DNA of 64,000 nucleotides. It comes from Rhizoclosmatium globosum (taxonomy: Eukaryota; Chytridiomycota; Chytridiomycetes; Chytridiales; Chytriomycetaceae). Under the pieces are notes generated by a model. It worked only from the letters and a program-made list of their open reading frames with translations. It searched no databases and was not told the origin of the DNA. The stretch lies in the NCBI GenBank assembly GCA_002104985.1, contig MCGO01000022.1, positions 186,001 through 250,000 on the forward strand, in the 5' to 3' direction. Made by a program: the position numbers and the translations under genes. Below, piece after piece: positions 29,922 through 40,576 of this stretch. The stretch's first letter is position 1. The number at the start of each line of letters is the position of its first letter.

Positions 29922-32900
29922 TCAGCTTCTGAGCATCATCGCAATACCATGGAGCCTCTCCATGACTTGCGGGAACACAGCTCCTATACTCTCGTTTATC
30001 AATCCCTGGAAATACTGAATCGCTTCCTCCTCATTCAAGTCCAATCGGAATTTCTCTTGGACCTAAACCACGATAGCAAATAGTTCATCGCATCCCATCC
30101 AAAAAATGGCACACCTTCAGGACAGCTTTGTCCGGCTCAACTCTAATATCAGGAATATTAGCATTCACCATCAGCGCGAAAAGGTTGAGAATCAGATTGC
30201 ATTCTTTCGCAAGCTGTTAAACGCAACAAAGCAGTATGATTTGAACTGTTGAAAGTGCGGCGATGCAGTACCACCCATAACATCCACCATTTCCTTCGAA
30301 AGCTTCATGGGTGGTGGAACGGTTTTGGGTCGCGACCGAGGATGTAACCAAAGTCAATGTGAAGAGGTTTCCTGTAAAATCAGGATTTAGATAGCCACAG
30401 AACAAATGAATTGAGGACTAACCAGCGGCTGTTAACAACAAGTTATCCAAGTGACGATCTCCATTCCAAGTAAGTACGTGATGACACAGTATCCAGCTGG
30501 ATTGTAAAATATCCGTTATGTGCTCCAATAATGTTTACACCCTTACCACAACTCTTGACGTAAGTATCCATTACACTGGCAGGAATTGTGCCATTTTCTT
30601 CACCATTGAAATGTTTAAGATATGCGGTCAAACTTCCTCCATACTCTGAAAGAATCGTGGCCAAAGGAACGGATGGGATAAATTGGACCATTCCTATATT
30701 ATAAGCGAATCAGAATACGAAAAACCAGTAATAACTCTGATTGTATACCGTGATCAACACCCGTTGCCAAACTTTGAACCGAGTCAATCGAAGATCCAAG
30801 TTCTCCTTCTGTAATAGCCGATCCATCAACATAAATAGCTGCACAACTAACTGGTCTTGTCTCATATCATCTCCCATCTTGAAAATCAATTCGTATTCTG
30901 ACACTCCGTCTGCACAAAGGAACGTAAGGCGCAATGGGAGGAGTGCGGATTTAAAGATTGTGCATTTCTCTGGAATAAGCCTGTCACGATAATTTGGGCG
31001 TCAAGAGGGAGAGGCATGGGAGCTGAGAAGGTAAGGAGGTTGTTTTTCGGGTCTGAAATGATAGATCGAAGGGTTTCAATCTTTGGTCGAGGATTTAGTA
31101 TAATGATCATGACAAAGGCATCTCACCTTCTTTGGCCTTGTATCTTTGACAATCTCATATCTTTCGAAATCTTGGCTAAAGCTTTGACCAACTCACTTGT
31201 CGCTTTACCACTCCACGTCGCTCAGATCCACCAGTCACCAATCCCGCCACAAACGCATCCCGTATCTTTGCAAACATTTGACCTGACACCGTATCTTCAC
31301 ATTCAACAGTCAAATACCAAAACAACTGATTCCCAACCCGGTATGCTCCAACGCCCTTTCCACCAAAAACAGCGCCAATTCAGATTCAGATCCTTCGCTT
31401 TCAAACCGAAGCGCTTGCACGAGCTGCAACAAATAGAGTCCAAGTTCATCGTCATCCGCTTTGCGTAACTGCGTGACTGCAAACGTTCGTACAGCACGGT
31501 TCTCAAAACCTTGCCCCAAGAGCTCGAGAGCATCTTCTGTCGCTATGTCACCCATCCGTTCATTAGATCTACGGCTTGCCGAGCTTCTACAGCGTCAGAC
31601 CAGGACACGCATTTCAAGAATTTCGTCAGTGCCTTCTTGTCTCGCGTCAAGTAGAATCGAAACTTCCAAAGGAGGTTGGAGGAATCTGGTGTGAGTGCTT
31701 GAGTTGGTGGGTATTGCAAGATTTTCTGATAAAAAGAGAGTGAATAGACGAAGTAGATAGTAGTGCTTGGTTTACATTCAATTCGTCTCGAATCTTTGCG
31801 TTTGGCTTCAAATCGCGGTCGAGAGGCCCGTTTCTGTGTGACCGCGCCAATTTACGGTGTTTTGCTTCGACGGGGTTGTCGCCACGAGATATTTCTGGGT
31901 CGTAGATGCGGCGGTATTGATGAATTGTGTTTGGCAACAGTGGAGTAATTGATGGCGGGAGTACGTATTCCTTCACAAAAGTCAGAACTGAGAATGTTAC
32001 CCTCAAAAATATCTTACCTTTTCGTGATGAACCAGTGGAAAGTCAAACTTTGGTAGGTCTATGTACAAAAACGTGCTAGTCTGTTGGGTTCTCTCATCCT
32101 TTTTATCTGTGTGTTTAAAAATCGTTGTTGATAGACCCGAGACTGACGTACGTTGAAAATAGAGTCGATTTCTCGAAAAACAAGCTTATCCATCCAGTCA
32201 ATGTGAGGAATGTCGCCGAGTTCGTGTTTTCGTAAAAGCTAGTGTAGAATGTTCAATTCTACTCCTTCAACTGAATCTTTATACCCTTTCTAATCGATCC
32301 ATTTCATTCATATCGGAAAATGAGCTTGGAGTGAACGATGACATTGAAGAATCGCCCTCCAGCCCAGACCAGACAAACAGCTTCTGTTTCCCCTTTTTCA
32401 TCGAGCTGGCTGGAGTTAGTTGCAATAAACAGAAGAGTTACTATCTACCAATTGTCGTCAAAGAGGGCAAAAGTAGTTCCACCAATAGGGACAGCTTTTC
32501 TTGGCCCATACACGTCCCATATTGTGAATGTAAGGAGAGTAGACTCGGGAAGATCCTTATATTTAATAGGAAACGTGATCCATTCGTTCCAACTGAAAGG
32601 ATTGAGTATGTAGTTCTTAACAGGAATAGCCACTCACGTCCACGAATGCGTTTCAAAGCATTTCCGCTGAGTACGCATCGGACTGCACAACTGAATGTGA
32701 TCTGCCGTAAGAGACACTTCGATGAAAGGCTCTGCCGATGGCCTGTTAACAGTCAGTCTCCAATGCAGTCAACCACTGTTCAACGCACCTTTTCTGCAGT
32801 GCGGCAAACAGCGCCAAGTCATCCACGTCCGCGCCAGACTTTGAAAAGAGCGGCGATGGAGATGGCGGCGAGGCGGTCGCTGTCGAAACGGACGCGCTGA

Positions 32901-33009
32901 GTTTGGCAATGTTAATCGCTTCGTTCGTTCAACCACCGATTCGCCCTCACATTCGAATCCGAAGAAGTTGCTGCACATCAGATGTGATGGAAAACGAGAA
33001 GTCGGTCAT
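29922..33009 (-). CDS. VPS34: Class III phosphatidylinositol 3-kinase VPS34
   Basis: Makes PtdIns3P for endosome sorting and autophagy. ATG 33009 starts [19 protein letters not shown]. The C2 domain includes [20 protein letters not shown] and [20 protein letters not shown]. The helical (PIK) domain has [40 protein letters not shown]. The kinase domain has [20 protein letters not shown], the catalytic loop [15 protein letters not shown] (about 30424-30475), [30 protein letters not shown], and the final [20 protein letters not shown]. All are diagnostic of Vps34 rather than class I enzymes. The frame needs one base near 30306-30322 between DPKP and PPMK. The 5' end is divergent from the BT1-type transporter gene. 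Confidence 0.93.
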
Positions 33010-33174
33010 GGCGGCAGCTTGTGACTGTACAGTTGACCCTGAAGTTGCTGCTGCCATCAATGAATTCTGTATGCTTTCTTTTCTCCTTATTCTTCCTCTA
33101 AGATATTGAATCCCATTAAGCACATATTAAGTGGAGAAGAATAATGTTCTAAATTTATATTCAAATTGTGGACA

Positions 33175-34796
33175 ATGCTCGTCTCACTTCTCACAACTCC
33201 TTTCAAGGACCTCTCCGACTTTCTGGACCACTCCATAAAGCAGTTCTCCCTCCCGTTCATGTTGATTATCGGGGTCACCTACTTTTTCCAAGGCTTCAGA
33301 AGTTATGCGTTTGGGGACGGAATCATATGGTTCTTTTCCGACGTATTTGAATTGGATCCTGGCCCTGTACAACTCTACATGTCAACGATATTCATCACTT
33401 GGAACATCAAAATGTGTTATGGACTTCTATTCGACAACTTTCCCTTATTTGGGCGGAAAGATATCCCTTACATGGTTTTATCAGGTGCCATTTCATTCAT
33501 TGGGTTTATGGCGTTGGGAATTCCGGCTCTAACGCCAAATCCCGACGCAACAACGTTTTGGTTCTTTCTTGCGCTGATGGGTCTCGCTATGTCAGATGTT
33601 ATCGCAGATTCGATGGTTGTGGTTCAAGCAAGACGTGCAGGAGAAAATGGCGGTGCAAACTTACAAGCTTTTTGCTGGGTTTGCTCCTCGATCGGTGGGT
33701 TGATTGGCCGTCCAATAGCGGGATGGATTAATGGAAAAGACGGTGAAGGGTCGAGAATACTTCTTGGCATTGTTTACAGCATCTCCAGTCTCGTTGGCTG
33801 TATCATCACGTTGATGCACAAGGAGCAAAAGTGCGAGAATCCAAATTGGAGTTTTGAGAGATTTAGAAGGCAGGTTGCTCGATTGGTTATTGCCGTGTTC
33901 GGCAATAGACTGGTTTGGCTTCCAATGTCATGGATTATTTTGAATCAGGCCATTGTGCCAGATGTGAGCGCAGCTATGAACTTTTGGAAACAGACCAAGA
34001 TTGATATTGGAGCTGACAAGAAAGCGTACATCGATACTGTGGGAGATATCTTTGCCATTTCAGGACTTGTCCTCTATACAAAGTATTTCAAACAATCTCG
34101 CTTTAGCCTAGTTTTCTTTTGGACTCAGATAGCAATATCTCTTTTTGCACTATCGGATATTGTTTTAGTGGAACGATGGAATGTCGAAGCTGGAATCTCT
34201 GATGAGTTGAGTCGCAAAAGCGATTTTGTCGTAAATACTCATAACTGTAAATTAGGTTCTTTTTGATTGGATCACAAACCATCATCAACACCTTGTACAA
34301 CTTCCAAGCAATGCCATTTTTTGTTCTTGCAGCCCAACTTTGCCCCACCGACATTGAAGCAACATTTTATGCAGCGATGATGAGTATCGGAAACATAGGG
34401 GGTAATATTGGAACTCTATACGGAGGGTATCTCCTTGAATGGCTTCACATTGTGAAAACTTCGAACAGTATTCATGCATCAAACACCACTTTACCTGATG
34501 GGACGATTGTAACAACATCCGCTCAGCCTGAACAATACGACTTCACGAACCTTACTTTATTCCTGTGGATTCGTGTTGCATCTATGGCTGCAAGTGCCTT
34601 ATTTGTTTTCGTTATGGTTCCGAACAAACCAGAGCCAGAAAAGAGGGATGAAGAAGGGGGTGCACTTGCAGACTTGGATGGAGAGGAAACGAAGTTGGTC
34701 CAAAACGATACCGAAACAGCAAGGTCGTCCTTTTCGAGTTCGCATAGCCGGTCTCCATCAAAAAGAACAAGGCTTGGATCTCGAGACATTGAATAA
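33175..34796 (+). CDS. Folate-biopterin transporter family (BT1/FBT) membrane protein
   Basis: A polytopic MFS-related transporter. ATG 33175. Near the N-terminus FFQGFRSYAFGDGIIWFFSD and ELDPGPVQLYMSTIFITWNI-KMCYGLLFDNFPLFGRKDIP match the BT1 family's signature (QG-x-R-x-x, K-x-x-YG-x-x-x-D, G-RR-K-PY). It has about 11-12 hydrophobic helices with short loops, for example ADSMVVVQARRAGENGG in the middle. One intron interrupts it at about 34215-34255, after which QTIINTLYNFQAMPFFVLAA and PTDIEATFYAAMMSIGNIGG follow. The tail is acidic then Ser/Arg-rich. BT1 transporters carry folates or pterins in kinetoplastids, plants and cyanobacteria; the substrate here is not known. Confidence 0.85.
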
Positions 34797-34851
34797 ATTT
34801 GTTTTCATTTCTTCTACTTTCGGACTCAGCCGCCAAACCAATCAAATTAGA

Positions 34852-35183
34852 ATGTCAGCCGCCAAACCTTGCCGCTGAAGGGGGCCCTTGAGAATATCAT
34901 CGCAATTGGTAAATCCATGCAAGAAAATTCAACATGGTTGATTCTTGGTCTCGGAACGATTGCTTTCATTTTCGTCCTCATTCTCGTTGGATACAGAGTC
35001 TGGACAAGAATGTACCGAACTTCATTTATGCCCGGAATGAATCCATTAGACTCGTTACTTGATGATACGTCACATTATCGTACAGCTACATTGGAAGAAG
35101 CAAGTTCCCATCGAAACTCCAATTTGCATTCAGCAGCTGCAACATTTGATGCTGCACCGTCTATGTCTCATTCTGCATTCTAA
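34852..35183 (+). CDS. Small single-pass membrane protein, unknown
   Basis: ATG 34852 reads MSAAKP and then, after one base seems missing in AAACCTTGCC, LPLKGALENIIAIGKSMQEN, a membrane helix (WLILGLGTIAFIFVLILVGY) and a Ser/Ala/His-rich hydrophilic tail ending at 35183. About 108 residues in all. No family is recognised. It follows the BT1-family gene on the same strand. Confidence 0.45.
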
Positions 35184-35337
35184 TTTAGTTAGTTCTTTAT
35201 TCAATACTTCATTTATTTATCATAAATGTTAGCTTTAAACCCCATGATTGAATGACTTCACCACAACAAATTCACATGATTTTCAAAACAATCACCTTCA
35301 TATAAGGCAACACTGGAAAGGCAACAATCAAAACAAA

Positions 35338-35916
35338 ATGACTTCAGAATTCACATTGTCGGAGTTCCTGCCATCGGACGCTGCCGACCTTACAGCCATT
35401 CTGCAAGACCAAACGATTCATCAAAACACTCTTTCTATCCCCAACCCTTACACAGAGGCTGATGCAAACCGCTTCATTAATTATTGCATCAACAATCACA
35501 AGAAATGGAAAGAAGACGGCAAACCACCTCTCCAGAACTGTATACGAAACAGTGACGGAAAAGTAATTGGAAGTATTGGAGTGGACATTGCCGAGCCAGT
35601 ACGATTCCGCCCAACAAGAGGAATCATTGGTTATTACTTACACAAGGACTATAAAGGGCGCGGAATCATTCCAAAAGCACTTGAAGTCTTTATTGCAAGA
35701 GCTTTCAGTCCAGACTGGAACGTTGAGCGACTTGAAGGCGATACTTTTTCATTCAACGCAAGCTCTGGTCGCGTCTTCGAAAAGTGCGGATTTCAATATG
35801 AGGGTTGTATGCGAGGTTACTACAAAAAACCTGGTGTAGAGGATCTCATCGATGGTAACAGCTATGCTCTATTGAGGAAAGATTGGGAAAAGAAGATAAA
35901 AGAAGATATTATCTAA
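35338..35916 (+). CDS. GNAT acetyltransferase (RimJ/RimL type)
   Basis: ATG 35338, single exon, 192 codons. The order is right for the RimJ/RimL group: FLPSDAADLTAILQD, NRFINYCINNHKKWKED, IRNSDGKVIGSIGVDI, then motif A GIIGYYLHKDYKGRGIIPKA (acetyl-CoA pyrophosphate loop at KGRG), then FSFNASSGRVFEKCGFQYEG and the final YALLRKDWEKK. These enzymes acetylate N-termini, polyamines or small amines; the substrate cannot be told. The gene is cytosolic by sequence (no signal). Confidence 0.8.
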   Translation: MTSEFTLSEFLPSDAADLTAILQDQTIHQNTLSIPNPYTEADANRFINYCINNHKKWKEDGKPPLQNCIRNSDGKVIGSIGVDIAEPVRFRPTRGIIGYYLHKDYKGRGIIPKALEVFIARAFSPDWNVERLEGDTFSFNASSGRVFEKCGFQYEGCMRGYYKKPGVEDLIDGNSYALLRKDWEKKIKEDII

Positions 35917-36019
35917 CGTATAAATAAAGAAGAATTCATATTCCATGGTCCTGTTGTCGATAAGAGATTTGCTGTTGATCTCTCACAATTGAATTATTTT
36001 CCTGGAAAGAAGAGAACCA

Positions 36020-37387
36020 ATGCAGCTATTTCTTCTACTTGCCTCTATTCTTTACTATAGCAGTATCTCTGCGGCATCAATTTCGGACTCGAGATATCGA
36101 GGGGATCAGCTTGTTCGTTTTCACATATCCAACATTGGCGAATTAGAACTTTTGAAAGCTCAACCTGATTTTCAAATTTGGTCACATCATGACATAGTAT
36201 CGGGGTCCGTGGATGTAAGGTATGCATCGTACTTCTACCAAACTTCAGACAATGTATTCACTAGTAATGAGCACAGAATTCCTAGCCAGAGAGTGCCTCT
36301 TCTTGCCAATTTCAACTTGTCCCACACAGTCCTTGTCAAAGATTTACAGACCGTCATCGATGCAGAACAAAGCCATATGCAACTCAATTCACATATATTG
36401 CATCAGGCAATTGTTGATGGCTCTATTGAAGCGAGTTCTCTGTCGTCAGACTCAATTTTCAATGACTGGCAGAGTTATGAAACGTTGAGCGCGTTTCTTA
36501 CATCGCTCCCATATATCAAGAAACTCCAAAGTGCAGGCAAGACCTACCAAGGCCGTGATGTAAACGTTTTTTCTGTCGGAACCGGTCCATATGGAGTATT
36601 GTTGCATGGAGGGATTCACGCACGGGAATGGGTTTCTCCATCTACCGTTACTTACATTGCAAGCCAGTTGGTCAACTACCCTGGATTGCTGTCAAACTTT
36701 ACGTTCTACATAATGCCAGTGGTGAATCCTGATGGCTACGCTTACACAAGAGATCCAAATGGGGATCGATATCATCGTAAAAATATGCAACCTAATAATG
36801 GAACAAACTGCATTGGAACTGATGTGAACCGAAACTTTGGATTTCATTGGGGTGAGGCAGGAGCGTCAAATGATCCGTGTTCCGAGCAATACTTTGGAAC
36901 TTCAGGCTTTTCGAGTCCAGAGTCAAAAATCATTGCAGATTTTGTAAAAAGTAAACCAAACATGGTAGGATATATTGACTTTCATTCATACTCCGAGCTG
37001 TTCATGTTTGCCAATGGATATTCTTGTACCAACAAAGCAAAAGACTATGCAGTTCTTTTGAAAGGCTCTCAGTTGGCCGTGGATGCAATCAAGGCAGTTC
37101 ATGGAGAAGAATTCGAGAATGGTGATATTTGTAATGTTATTTACCAAGCTAGCGGAAACACTGTTGATTACATGTACAATGTATTGAATGTGACTTATTC
37201 TTATGCTGTTGAGCTTCGTCCAAACTCTGGAGGTGCCGGGTATGGTTTTAACCTTCCTGTGTCTCAAATTATTCCTGCTGGCGAAGAGACTTTGGCTGGA
37301 ATGGTGGCTTTGTGGACATTTGTGGCTCAACAGATTCCAGCCCAGCCGAAGTCTTCAGCTGAATTCCATCGCCGAGAGCAACGTTAA
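36020..37387 (+). CDS. Secreted zinc carboxypeptidase, M14A
   Basis: ATG 36020 begins with a signal peptide (LFLLLASILYYSSISAAS). A pro-region of about 125 residues follows, containing PDFQIWSHHDIVSGSVDVR. The mature domain has YIKKLQSAGKTYQGRDVNVF and the zinc motif GGIHAREWVSPST (His and Glu ligands), then IMPVVNPDGYAYTRDPNGDR, CIGTDVNRNFGFHW (substrate-anchoring Asn-Arg), IDFHSYSELFMF (third ligand His), and the catalytic Glu in YSYAVELRP. Length 455 and order fit pancreatic-type carboxypeptidase A/B. It is uninterrupted by introns or frame breaks. Likely digests external peptides. Confidence 0.93.
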   Translation: MQLFLLLASILYYSSISAASISDSRYRGDQLVRFHISNIGELELLKAQPDFQIWSHHDIVSGSVDVRYASYFYQTSDNVFTSNEHRIPSQRVPLLANFNLSHTVLVKDLQTVIDAEQSHMQLNSHILHQAIVDGSIEASSLSSDSIFNDWQSYETLSAFLTSLPYIKKLQSAGKTYQGRDVNVFSVGTGPYGVLLHGGIHAREWVSPSTVTYIASQLVNYPGLLSNFTFYIMPVVNPDGYAYTRDPNGDRYHRKNMQPNNGTNCIGTDVNRNFGFHWGEAGASNDPCSEQYFGTSGFSSPESKIIADFVKSKPNMVGYIDFHSYSELFMFANGYSCTNKAKDYAVLLKGSQLAVDAIKAVHGEEFENGDICNVIYQASGNTVDYMYNVLNVTYSYAVELRPNSGGAGYGFNLPVSQIIPAGEETLAGMVALWTFVAQQIPAQPKSSAEFHRREQR

Positions 37388-37419
37388 ATTATTTTTTAAC
37401 ATAAACGACATAGATTGAA

Positions 37420-37692
37420 TTATGTATCATGCAATAAAAGACCTTTCAAAAGAAAAACAAACATATATACCTGTAAAAAATAATTAGAATTACCAAAACT
37501 AGTTGTTGTTTTTGCGGTAAGAAAAGGCCCAGCAATAGAGATAGAAGTGCTGGATAAACCCAAGATAACTTTTGAAGACATTGTAGTAAATACCAAAGTA
37601 GCAGAAGTAAAAATAAAAGAAAGTAGCAGTTTCAATAGTAGTGCCAAGGTATTGGAACGTTCATCGCCTTCAGCACGACGACGACCCAACAT
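37420..37692 (-). CDS. Small membrane protein, unknown
   Basis: From ATG 37692: MLGRRRAEGDERSNTLALLL leads into two hydrophobic stretches (LLLKLLLSFIFTSATLVFT and ISIAGPFLT) and ends after a third (VYMFVFLLKGLLL). The final residues after FLQ may be intronic, since GTATATATG follows. It resembles small ER or mitochondrial membrane subunits in size, but I cannot name it. Confidence 0.35.
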   Translation of the reverse strand: MLGRRRAEGDERSNTLALLLKLLLSFIFTSATLVFTTMSSKVILGLSSTSISIAGPFLTAKTTTSFGNSNYFLQVYMFVFLLKGLLLHDT

Positions 37693-37829
37693 GGTCTTTC
37701 AAACTGTTATGTTGAAGAGTCCCTCCGAAATACCCACATATCCAATCACAACAGTTCCGAAGTAGTGCTTGAACGAGTTGATCAGATGGACTACATGTGT
37801 CGCTGCACTTAGTAAAAAGGAGTGGGTCT

Positions 37830-38535
37830 TCAAGAAAAAAAGTGAATTCCTAGATCCAAAGTTTCAAACCGAGAGCTAGACGGTCCACACACCGCGTCGT
37901 TCAAGTTTGTAAACGTGGTTGTTCTATTTGTCTGTAACACCGTCAAAATACAACCATCTTCGATACGAGCACTGGGCAACATCTGTGACCCAAGAGAATA
38001 CCCAACTTAAGTAAACTGATGGAGAACAACATCACGTTGACGAGTAACATATTCGCAGACACAAGAATAGTCGGCAGAGGGAGAACCGGGGTTGGTGGTG
38101 ATGGAGATGGCAAACTTGAGGAATGAGAGCATCTTTAAGGGCACGGCATATTCATCGACTCCATAAACTGCGGCGAACAATGTCGTGTAGAGTCTGCCAT
38201 CACCGAGATAAAGCTAACGGTCACCGCAGCAATTGAAAATATTCCGCGGGTACGATCCGAAGGCACGATCATTGTTAGTAAAAGTCATATAATTAATTGG
38301 TGAGGGGGCCAGTGAGAGAAGTTTCCGAGTCTGGAGACGTGAACTGGGCTGGAAATGAAATCTGCAAGCAGCTCAATAGGGCGGGGCTATGTTGAATTAC
38401 ACTTTTGTTTGGGCCGTGCCAGTCGCCTTGGATTCTTACAAAGCGATCAAATTGACCATCAACCAGGTTGTATGATCGTGGCATGCTGTTTCTGGACTGA
38501 AAGTAACCGAAGGTCAACAAGCAAAGATCTCTCAA
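37830..38535 (-). pseudogene. Decayed protein-coding gene with in-frame stops
   Basis: Read leftwards from ATG 38535 the sequence is clearly coding in character: FGYFQSRNSMPRSYNLVDGQ and DWHGPNKSVIQHSPALLSCL. After a TAA/frame break at about 38293 it reads MTFTNNDRAFGSYPRNIFNC-CGDR, a TAG, LYLGDGRLYTTLFAAVYGVD and CVCEYVTRQRDVVLHQFT, a TAA, then LPSARIEDGCILTVLQTNRT and LNDAVCGPSSSRFETLDLG to 37830. The TAG and the last TAA interrupt an otherwise continuous frame, and both could be former CAG/CAA codons. No short intron with GT-AG ends removes them. The family is not recognised; the Cys content suggests an extracellular protein. Confidence 0.45.
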
Positions 38536-38662
38536 TGCACTTTTAAATTGGATTCAGATGCACTCAAAAATGATAATTCTCGTAAATAGGCTTTCACCAA
38601 GAAATAATAATATACATTCTGCTGTACTATGCGTTCAAAGTAGATACTATCAAAATGCCCGT

Positions 38663-40509
38663 TTATTGATTCCTTCGGTTCAGTTTCTCTTCATCCAACT
38701 CCCAACCCAAAACACCAGCAACTAAACGAACCCTCTCCACCGTACTAGAGTCCAAAGAAACAACCACAAGTGCATCAAAAACTTTGGAATCTGTCGATCC
38801 AACTCTTCGATCTACAGGCATGAACTCCTTAAAGAATCCACCCGACACACGCGCATAGTCCGGTACTTTCTTAGGCGTCAACGTCTGATGAGACTCACCA
38901 CGCTCCTCAATCCGCTGCACACTCATCCCGACAGCTGTATTCCGCAACGGCCCTTTCACATCCCACTCAACCCCAACAATCTTTCCATCTGGGTACTCTG
39001 CGCGGAACATTTTACAAAGCTCTGTTCTGTGGATGTCGAGGTGATTGTTGCGGTCTGCATAGACAGCCTGTTTCTTTTCGAATTGGAGCATGACGCCTTT
39101 CAGGAAGCCGGTCTTCTTTTTGTGGGCGTCAGATTGGGTGTGTCCGAAGCGGTTATAGAATTGGGACATGAGGGAGGATCCAAGGGTTGTTTTGCCGAGT
39201 GCGGGAATGGCCATAGGTATAATCAGGACTTTTGTTGTTGTGTCTTCAATGGAGAGGGAAAGTGTTGTGGGGAATGTTACGAGGGGTGCATCATCGAGAG
39301 ATTTGTTGGTTGAGGGGGTTGGAGTGGATATTGTGTTGGAGGACTCGGCGAGAATATGACTGAATTGTTGGATATCGTGTTCCAAAAGAAACAAATTGCG
39401 CACGGCAATAATTCCCTTGTTGTGCTTGAACTGATCAAATAGATCTGGATGTGTAATGAGTTTCTTTTCGCACCATGACGTGTAAGTCTCTGAGAGCCTG
39501 TAACGTGGGGTCATTGAACGCCCATTTAGCAAAGCGTTTGTTATTTCGCGCCATTCGCGGAACATGAGGTACGGCTCATCGTATTTGATTTTGAACATAT
39601 GTGTAACGCCTGTGTCAGTTGATGTACATCGCACAACAAAGCCCTCTACTGGTTTGTTTTTGTAAGATCCTGTCTGTCTGCATTCATTTGCGAGTGTCAT
39701 GACATCTTGAAATTGGTACGATTAGTTTCGTTGAAAGATTCAAGTGAATGAACTGGTACCTTCAAAAGTATTTTTGACTTCATACTCGACTGTTAGAAAT
39801 CCAAATTGAGATGCGACTTCAGCAACACGTACAGAATCCCATGTCTCCAAAGGAACACACTGGTTCTTGTTGATCCCATGAAGGTAAAGTCCGCGCTTGC
39901 CAGGAGGATACTCCAAAATATGCTCTTCGAAATCATCGTCCGCCAGTTCAAAAACGGCAGTAACATTGTTGGACTCCAAAAAGTCCGCCAAGTCCGCCCG
40001 AGTGTTTTTTGTGGACGCCAAATGAACATCGACCCATTCTTCACCCTTTTGAGCATGGGATACTTTTCCTTCAACGCCAGGATCAGGGACTAGGCCCGTA
40101 GATGCTAAAGGGGCATTGAGAGAGTGTTTCGATGACACGACCAGCGCGCCCTTGAATCCAGTGATAAAGATGATGCATCCATTCTCTTTGACAGACATTT
40201 CGTATGGACCACGAGTGTGGTCCTGCAGGTATTGTGGGGAAGTTGTCTCAGTTTCGTTCAAGTTGAAGAACTTGTCGTAGCCTCGCAGGAGGATCAGCCT
40301 GTCACCGACGGGATCATTCAGGGCAAAGAGACCACGGGCCATTGTTGGCAGAGCAGCCTTTCTGTACATTGAGTCAGGGCAGTTGAAGGATGTTACAGTG
40401 CAGCCATTGAGGAGGTAGTCTGTTGAGCGAACACGATGGTATTTGAGGCGGGAAGGGCCCCCGCGGCAAGGTCTCTCAGAGCAGCGACAATGCTTTCATC
40501 TGAAGTCAT
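38663..40509 (-). CDS. TRL1: Fungal-type tRNA ligase, ligase plus kinase domains
   Basis: Trl1 seals tRNA (and HAC1-type) exons after endonuclease cleavage. ATG 40509; exon 1 ends SSMAAL, then after a short intron LPTMARGLFALNDPVGDRLI and LLRGYDKFFNLNE. The nucleotidyl-transferase motif I is YEMSVKENGCIIF (Lys nucleophile at about residue 96). Further blocks are VFELADDDFEEHIL, PVEGFVVRCTS and MFKIKYDEPYLMFREWRE. The polynucleotide kinase part has the P-loop IPALGKTTLGSS and the lid-like ERGESHQTLTP. The protein ends at DEEKLNRRNQ soon after, so the C-terminal cyclic phosphodiesterase domain of yeast Trl1 (about 250 residues with two H-x-T motifs) is not present here. Confidence 0.85.
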
Positions 40510-40576
40510 TTCTCTTGTTCGTTGTTGTTGAAGAGTTCTTTCTTTCTTTCTTTCTTCTTCTTTTAAACCTTCAAAA

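Noticed and set aside
37830..38535. Reassigned stop codons (TAG/TAA as Gln)
   Set aside because: All other genes in the window use TAA/TAG/TGA as ordinary stops (for example MET17 and COQ6 families), so a changed code is not supported; a pseudogene is more likely.
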